DNA from: Cynocephalus volans
Taxonomy: Eukaryota > Chordata > Mammalia > Dermoptera > Cynocephalidae
Direction: 5' to 3'
NCBI RefSeq assembly: GCF_027409185.1
Contig: NC_084469.1
Coordinates: 78,093,918-78,157,917, forward strand
Length of the DNA: 64,000 nucleotides
The first letter of the stretch is position 1; each line of letters starts with the position of its first letter. Under the pieces are notes generated by a model. That model was given only the letters and a program-made list of their open reading frames with translations, was not told where the DNA came from and searched no databases. Positions 56,186 to 64,000 of this stretch are shown piece after piece. The position numbers and the translations under genes were made by a program.

Positions 56186-58573
56186 TGCAGTGGATTGAAT
56201 GGCCTCCAAAGTTATTGAAGCTTAATCCCCACTGTAACTGTTGAATATGAGATATCCTATTATGACAATTAAAGGGTGGGGACTTTAAGAGGTGATGAGA
56301 TTCTGAGGACCATTAATCCTAATAGATTAATAATGGTGGTCATGGGCTTGGTTCTGAGGGTTTTAAAAGGAGAGCATGTGAAATTCTCTCTCTCTGCTCC
56401 TCCATTTTCTGCCGTGTGAGACCCCTGCATTGCTGTAGAGTCACCACCAAAGAAGACCCTCACCACATTTGCTCCCTAGACTTTGGACTTCCCAGTCTCT
56501 GAAACTGTTAAGGAATAAGTTTTCTTTTCTTATAAATTACCCAATTCCAGGTATTTTGTTATAAGCAACAGAAACAGACTAGTACAGAAAATTGGTACCA
56601 GAGAAGTTGAGTGTTACTTATAACAAATAACTTGAAAATGTGGAAGTGGCTTTGGAACCGGGTGTTGAGGAGAGGCTAGAAGAATTTGGAGATACAGGCT
56701 AGAAAAAGCCTAGATGCTGGTGAAGAAAGTTTGGAATGTCTTAGAGACCGGTTAAGTGGTGGCAACCAGAATGCTGATAGAAATATGGAGAGTAAAGACC
56801 ATTCTAAGGAGGTCACAGATGTAAATGAGAAGGGACTTATTGGAAATTGGGGCAAAGATCACCCTTGCTACGAACTGGAAAGGAACTTGGCTGCATTCTA
56901 TTCATGCCCAAAATGGAATGTGAAACTTCAAGGTGCTGACCCAGAGTATTTGGCAGAAGAATTTTCTAAGTAGCAAAACATTCAGGAAGCTGCATGACTA
57001 CTTGCAACAGTCTGCTGTCATGGTAGGAAAGGCATGACATAAATCCAGAATTATAATTAAAAGGGAAGCAGAGTGCAAACATTTTGAAAATTTGCAGACT
57101 GGTCATTTGGTAGAGAAGCAGAGAGCATTTTCAGGAAAAAAATACAATGGTGCAGCCCAGCGACTGTTTGCTAAGGAGATTAGTAAAGAAAAAAGGGGTT
57201 ACCCAGAGAGGGGTAAAAAAAAGAGCTTGAAGGCATTTCAGAGATCTTGGAGACTGCATCTTTCATCACAGGCTCAGAGGCTGATGGAGGCAGAATGGTC
57301 TTGGGGAACAGGCCTGAGGCTCCCTCCACAGGCTCATGGCCCAGGGCCACCTCAGGATGCTGGTCCCCACACCAGCACCACAGCTGATTTGGCTGCTCCA
57401 GCTGTGACTAAATTGGCCCCAGGTGTAGCTGGACAATCAGCTTTGGAAAATACAAGTCAGAAGCCTTGATGGTGTCCACATGGTGTTAGGTCTGCAGGCT
57501 CCCAGAGTGCCAGAGCTGTGGAAGCTTGGGAGCCTCCACCCTGATTTCAATGGATATGTGGAAAAGTGTGGGGGCCCAGGAAGAGATCTGTCACAGGAGT
57601 GGATACACCACATAGAGTCTTTGCTAGAGCAATGCCAAGAGGAAATGGGGGGTTGGAGTTGCAGCAGAAAAACCCCACCAAGGCTGTGCCTAGTGGAGCC
57701 ACGGGAGCAGGACCGCCATGAAAACCCCAGACTTGTGGAGCTACCAGCGTGGATGGGATGCCAGCCTGGAAGAGCTGAAGCATGGCCTCAGACTGGGAAA
57801 GTCATAGAAGTGGAGCTGCCTGAGGACTTCGGGACCCAACCCCATACTAGTATGCAGGAACATCGAACATGGAGTCAAGGTACATGATTTGCCAGCTTTA
57901 AGATTCAATGCCTGCTCTGCTGAGATTCAGACTTGCTTAGGACCTGTTATCCCCTTCTTTTGGACTACTTCTCCCTTTCGGAATGGGAATATATACCCTA
58001 TGCTTGTCCCACCATTGTATATTTGAAGTAGATAACTTGTTTTGATTTCACAGACGGGTCTTTGAACTTTGGACTGTTGAGTTGAAACAAGTTAAGACTA
58101 TGGGGATGAAATTAATGTATTTGTATGTGATATGGACATGAGTTTTGGGGTTCAGGGCACAATGCAGTAAATTGAATGGCCCCCCAAAGTTATTGAAGCT
58201 TAATCCCCACTGTAACTGTTGAGGGTGAAAAATCCTGTTATGATAATTGAAAGGTGGGGTCTTGAAGAGGTGATTAGATTCTGAGAACCACGGCTTAATA
58301 AATGGATTAGTGATGGTGGTCATGGGTGTGGTTCTGAGGGCTTTAAAAGGAGAGCACATGAGAGTCTCTCTCTCTCGCTCTCTCTGATCAGCCTTTTCTG
58401 CCATGTGAGATCCCTGCATTTCTGTAAAGCCACCACCAAAGAAGACTCACCAGATGTATTTCCTGGACTTTGGACTTCCCAGCCTCCAAAACCGTAAGAA
58501 ACAAATTTCATTTTCTTATAAATTACCCAGTTCCAGGTATTTTGTTATGAACTACAGAAACAAACTAATACCA
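56186..58573 (+). mobile_element. MaLR (MST-like) provirus with both LTRs
   Basis: 5' LTR 56,186-56,586 and 3' LTR 58,163-58,573 share 'attgaatggcc', 'gttattgaagcttaatcccc', 'ggacttccca' and a 'aaacagactagtaca'/'aaacaaactaatacca' end. The 1.58 kb internal region starts 'gaaaattggtaccagagaag' and has the look of MST/THE1-type non-autonomous internal DNA; frames at 57,092 and 57,480 lie in it but I see no gag, protease or polymerase motif. The two LTRs differ at many sites, so the insertion is old. Confidence 0.9.
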
Positions 58574-58599
58574 CCAAATAGTGTAATTTGCTACAAGAA

Positions 58600-59159
58600 C
58601 ATTGCCTCCCCCCACAGATTCTATGTCCTTGAGAGCAAGATTCATGTTGGAGGTGCTACATGTCTTCTGTTTGCCTCTCTGCATCTACTCTCCATTCTGC
58701 TCTGTGCCCTGGAAGGCTGACCTAAAAGGGCAATACCAAAGGCTTCTATGCCTACTGGCTTCTAGTTGGTTTGGCCAATGGGAGCCCGGAGAGATCAGAG
58801 GGATGGAGGAGATTGAGGTTGGGTGCTTAAGCCTCCAGTCCCCCTTCTGCAGGGTGTTTTGGGTTGGCCACTCCTCTGACCTACAGTCATTGTTGTAAGA
58901 TAACCCTCTGCACACAAGCCCTCTCTGCCTCCAGGTCCAGGCCTACTTAATTCCAATACATTAAGGTTCGGTAAACTGCACAATACCCCAAATAAAACCT
59001 TGTACTATGTAGATCAATAAAGAGCAGTTGAGCTAAATTAGAGGCAGGTGTTTTTGTTTGCTTGTTTGTTTGTTTAAGAAGCGAGAGAGAAAGGATTTTA
59101 AATGATTTTGAGAACAGAGACCAAATGGCAAATAAGCCCTTAGGCTCCTGGCAAATGAT
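58600..59159. other. Unnamed ancient repeat likely, no gene
   Basis: 58,610-58,940 has the feel of an old interspersed repeat ('gttggtttggccaatgggag') that I cannot name. A (TTTG)n tract lies at 59,049-59,074. Confidence 0.35.
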
Positions 59160-60290
59160 TTTTATTTATTTCTTTGTTTGATCTGTAAACTTTAAAATAT
59201 TTTCTTAGTATACAGTAAATTTGAATTGTTTTGGAGTATAGTTCTATGAATTTTAATACACATATAGATTTGTGTAACTCTCACTATAATTGGGACACAG
59301 AGCAGTTCCGTCACTCCAGAAACTCCTCAAGCTATCACTTTGTCGTGATACCACTGGAGAACACATGTTCTCCATTTGTATACTTGTGTCTTTTTGAGAA
59401 TATCATATAAATGGAATCAAACAGTAGGTAACTTTTTGAGACTGACTTCTTTCACTCAACATAATGCCTTTGAAATTCATCTAACTTGTTGCATGTATCA
59501 ATAGTTAATTCCTTTTTATTGCTGAGTCGTATTCCATTGTGTGGATGTACCACAGCTTATCCATTTATATTTGTGTTGTTTCCAATTTTTGATTATCAAT
59601 AAAGTTGCTCTAATTATTTGTGTACAGGTTTTTCTGTGAATGTAGATTTTCATTTCCCTTGGGTAACATTATACCCAATTGGGTGCCTCACCACCCCCAC
59701 TCATATGTTGTAGCTCCAAACCTCAATGTAACTGTATTTGCAGGTAGGGTTTTTATGGAGGTCATTAAGGTTAAACGAGGTCCTAAGTGTGGGGCCTTAA
59801 TCCCATAGAACTGGTGTTCTTATAAGAAGAGGAAGGGATGTATCAGAGCTCTCTCTTTTTGAGAGCACCAAGGATAGGTCATGTGAGGACACAGTGAGAA
59901 GGTGGCTGTGTAAAAGCCAAGAAGAGAGCACTCAGCAGAAATTGAATTTGCGGGCACCTTGATCATGGACTTCTAGCTTCCAGAACTGTGGGAAAATAAA
60001 TATCTGTTGTGTAAGCCACTCAGTCTGTGGTATTTTGTTATGGCACCCTGAGCCAACTAATACAGGTAAATATCCTATGGTAAGTGTATGTTTAATCTTT
60101 AAGAAACTCCCAAATGGTTTTCCCAAGTGGCTGCACCATTTTGCATTCCCACCAGCAACATATGAAGAGTTCCAGTTCCTCCACAACCTTGCCAACATTG
60201 GGTATTGTCAACATTTTTTCCAAGCAGTTTTTGTGTTTTAGGTTGATTTGTGCATGTGTGTTATGTTTTGTAGGTAGTAATATTCAAGGA
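59160..60290 (-). repeat. Old L1, antisense, split by an LTR
   Basis: 'cgtattccattgtgtggatg' and 'tcaacataatgcctttgaaa' before the LTR; 'gcattcccaccagcaacat' after it. Antisense L1M 3' sequence. Confidence 0.85.
59667..60064 (+). mobile_element. MLT1-like solo LTR with target duplication
   Basis: 'ggtcctaagtgtggggcc', 'ctggtgttcttataagaag', 'gaggacacagtgagaaggtg' and 'gtggtattttgttatggc' to 'actaataca'. 'ggtaa' stands on both sides (59,662-59,666 and 60,065-60,069), the 5-base duplication expected. Confidence 0.9.
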
Positions 60291-61228
60291 AACAATTTAA
60301 ACCTTAAAATATTTTGAATGTGTCCTACTGAGGTTCCATCCATCTTTGGGTTATCCATACAACATTTCTCTTTTCTTGTCTCTCTTCTGGCCTCATTCTA
60401 TTCCTAGGACAGTGTCCCCTGAGCTGAGTCAGCTAATGGATTTGGCAAATAACAGTCCTCATCAGAGATGAATCCATTTGTGTGAGTGTCAAGGAAGAGG
60501 TTGGGTGTGGGCAGAGCTGGCTTCATGGGCCCAATGATTCGAAGTTTTGCTGTCACTGTCTGGAAATTTCTTAATAATTTTTGAATGAGGGGCCCACGTT
60601 TTCATTTTTCAAGGGCCCCATGGATTATATAACAGGTCTTCGATGTGTGGGGTGTCCCAGACAAGCCAAGGTTTTTTTTTTTACCCTGTTCACTTAGCAA
60701 AGGACCCTCCCTCTGTTCCCACTGATCATGCCTCTGAACTGATTCAAGCCCAATCTGAGAGTTTCTCACCTGGCACCGGGGTGATTAACTTGAAGGCTTC
60801 ACAAGAGGATGACTGGCCTAGGATCTCAATATCCAAATGAGGATTTGCCTTAATTAGAGCCTCTCAATTGGAAGGTATATGGAAACTCCCCCTTCCACTC
60901 TGATACCCCCAAGTGTGCTTTGGCATTTCTATGGGGGACGTAAACAGACAGCATCATAATGTCTTCCTAATTGTCACTCTGCCAGGCTCATTTGGCAAGA
61001 AGTTTGTTCAAAGGTGACTTATAGGAGAGTTTTACCACATTCTTGCAGATCACTGGATTCCCAGGTCCAGGGAGGAGGAATGGTATTAACTATAGGTAGA
61101 GGTGGAAGAGGGCTTGGAGTGGGGAGATCTTGGGCTTTGGAGACAGCAGGGCCTGCTTGAGGTAAGTCTCCTAGGGGCTGGGTCACAATTATCAGGGCCC
61201 TACTAGAGTTAGGAAAAAGAGAGCTAGG
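60291..61228. other. No recognised gene
   Basis: Nothing recognised. Confidence 0.4.
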
Positions 61229-61662
61229 TGATATAGTTTTGATTATGTTTGTCCCCCCAAAGCTCATGTTGAAACATAACCCCCACTATGACAGTGTTAA
61301 GAAGTCAGGAAATCGTATTATGGTAATTGAAAGATGGGACATTGAAGAGGTGATTAGATTGTGAAAACCATGCCCTAGTGAATCGATTAATCCATTGATG
61401 GTTTAATGGTGGTCATGGGTGTGGGTGTGATGGCTTTATAAGGAGGGAGAGTGAACAGATTAGTCTCTCTCCATTCCTGCCATTCTTGCCATGTGCTACC
61501 CTGCGATGCTCTAGAGTCACCACCAGGAAACGGCCCTCACCAGATGTGTTCCCTGGACTTTGGACTTCCCAGCCTCTGAAACGTAAGCAATAAATATTGT
61601 TTCTTTACAAATCACCCAGGTTCAGGTATTTCTGTTATAATCAACAGAAACAGACTAATACA
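61229..61662 (+). mobile_element. MaLR (MST-like) solo LTR with near-perfect target duplication
   Basis: Starts TGATATAGTTTTGATTATG and ends CAGACTAATACA, with 'ctagg' before and 'ctaag' after. Close relative of the two provirus LTRs at 56.2 and 58.2 kb. Confidence 0.9.
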
Positions 61663-61894
61663 CTAAGTGATCACAAAATAAAATAGGGGTCAAGTATGGA
61701 GCACAAGAGTTCCTAACTTCAGTTCCATAGCACACAAGGCTTCACTCAAAAAGAGTTCACATCAGAGATCATCCACAGCTGGAAAACCTTTACCCATGTA
61801 TCCCCGATTAAGAGTGCAATGACAGCCTACGCAGCTGATAACATCTGTGATGGTGTGTGTAGATGGATTAAAATAGTGTAACAGTTAAGATTAG

Positions 61895-62130
61895 CATTGT
61901 GATAAACAGAATGGAAGCCTGAAGACTTGGGTTTGAATCCCAGCTCTGCTATTTCCTGGCTGTTAGTAACTACCTCACATAAATTACTCAATCTTTCTGT
62001 GCCTCAGCGTCTCCATCTGTCGAATGAGAATTAAATAATACAACCTACCTCTTAGAGTTGCAAACAAGATAATGAATGTGAACTGTGCTTGGCACAGAGC
62101 AGCACCCAATAACTGTTAGTTCTTTTAATT
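61895..62130 (+). repeat. MIR, near full length
   Basis: 'gacttgggtttgaatccc', 'tttctgtgcctcagcgtctc' and 'gtgcttggcacagagcag'. Confidence 0.9.
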
Positions 62131-62847
<717 letters not shown>

Positions 62848-63847
62848 TGTCAGACCCTCACCTTATTCCTGGAACTGCCTTTGGCCTGTGAAACCTGAGA
62901 CAACCCCCCATCCTGAAAAGCCACAAACAGAGGGAGGAGAGAGAAATCCCCCTTTTGGGATGCAGGCTCCAGAAGTTACCTTCAGCAGGCTTTGCTCATT
63001 GGAGTTGTGGGGAGGAGGAGGCCGTGTGCGAGGAATCCTATTTCCCCAGCTCTCCGGCAGAGAGGACCAAAGTCTTCCCACATCATGGGACTTTTCCACA
63101 GCTTCTGGAAACAGACCAGCCCAACACCAGACTGTTCTGGCTCCAGAGACTGTCTGCCGCTGAACTGTGAATGCCCAGAGACCCCACCTGCCTCCCTTTC
63201 CTGAACTCCCGGAGGCTTGTGTCATAACCTTGATTGGGGTGTGTGGCTCTCAGTTTGCTCTTTCTTTCTCTCTCTTCTTTTTTGCAACAGCTGGATATAG
63301 TCAATGTCCCTGACAGGAAGGTTGTGCATTTGGCTCACTCCACACTGTTTATAGGAATAATTTAATATTTTAACTTGGTGTATTATTAATGAATTATGGG
63401 AATGATCAGGATCAGACTGGGATTGCATAAATGGAAGGCAACAAGGCTTTGGTTCTCCAGTAAGTGGAGTGTTGAGTGAGTGCTGGTGGGAAGGAAGGGG
63501 GAGGGATTCACATTCCTTAATCCCCAGAAAAATGTCCTTCTGCTAATGTGTTTCCTCATATCAAAAGTCTGTCAATTTCAACCCTCTAGCATCTGAGCTA
63601 TCTGCCTTGAAAAATATTTCGCTGTTTACTAACATGTCTGTCAGCCTTTCTTTTCTCCCCTTGCATCTATTTTGTTTTCATTTTGCCTCAAAAGCATTTT
63701 CATCTGAAATCAAATAGACATGTTTGCAAATAAATGATGACATAACACGTTTGAGAGGCAGGATTGGGGATCTGAGATTAGAGGACCAGCCGGGAAGGGG
63801 TGGGTGTAATGCTGTAGAACGGGAGTGAGACAGGAGGCCAGGGAGCC
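62848..63847. other. Possible 3' UTR, otherwise unassigned
   Basis: If the frame above is real this would be its 3' UTR. AATAAA at about 63,729. No repeat recognised. Confidence 0.3.
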
Positions 63848-63990
63848 TTTGCTCTGTGCCAGGCGTCATGCTGAGAACCTTACACGGAACCCCATTTTAT
63901 AGACGGGGAAATTAAGTGATTTGCCTGAGTATGGCCAGCCTGGATGGAGCAGAACCCAGATTTGAACGGTGTGGCTTCTGAACTCATGCG
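63848..63990 (-). repeat. MIR, antisense
   Basis: 'cattttatagacggggaaa' and 'aacccagatttgaacgg' match antisense MIR; runs close to the window edge. Confidence 0.8.
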
Positions 63991-64000
63991 GAATCCTACT

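Noticed and set aside
57092-57887. Two frames of 125 and 135 codons
   Set aside because: Both lie in the MaLR internal region and show no gag, protease or polymerase motif.

Overview
This is mammalian nuclear DNA: AT-rich, intron or intergenic in character, with L1, L2, MIR, MaLR LTR, Tigger and hAT remnants and no bacterial-style gene layout. The most informative clue to the host is a very common SINE whose sequence reads like tRNA-Ile (GGCCGGTTAGCTCAGTTGG, then a TAACACCAAGGTC anticodon-arm region, then GGGTTCGATCC). It occurs as monomers and as head-to-tail dimers, about 25 copies on both strands. From general knowledge this fits the CYN tRNA-Ile SINEs of colugos (Dermoptera: Galeopterus/Cynocephalus). 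There is no Alu. I infer a colugo or close relative, moderately sure.

Layout. 1-5.6 kb: an old L1 broken by nested inserts (two SINEs, a Tigger element that itself holds an RPS15A processed pseudogene, and a 1.4 kb internally deleted L1). 5.6-19.4 kb: L2, MIR and SINE copies and a neatly bounded Tigger element at 11.7 kb. 19.5-20.8 kb: a GC-richer, promoter-like stretch with an unplaced open frame. 21-35 kb: MIR, L2, SINEs and a U6 snRNA-L1 chimeric pseudogene at 29.3 kb. 35.5-36.3 kb: an ERVL-type (MLT2) LTR, followed by a short candidate exon (36,839-36,964) with good splice signals. 37-43 kb: two L1 3' halves carrying SINE, Tigger, L1 and MaLR insertions. 45.3 kb: a perfect 120-bp-period duplication. 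48-51 kb: hAT and Tigger remnants. 52.3-52.7 kb: a CpG island with E-boxes and a CTCF core. 55.7-61.7 kb: an LTR cluster including a MaLR provirus with both LTRs. 62.4-63.2 kb: a possible terminal exon with a 57-codon frame beginning with an N-myristoylation signal.

No complete multi-exon gene can be assembled from this window alone. Three places could belong to real transcription units: the exon at 36.9 kb, the CpG island at 52.5 kb and the small frame at 62.7 kb, all on the + strand. I cannot show that they belong to one gene. Boundaries of old repeats are good to roughly 10-30 bases; boundaries supported by target-site duplications (TSDs) are tighter. Family names for repeats come from remembered consensus sequences, not from a search.
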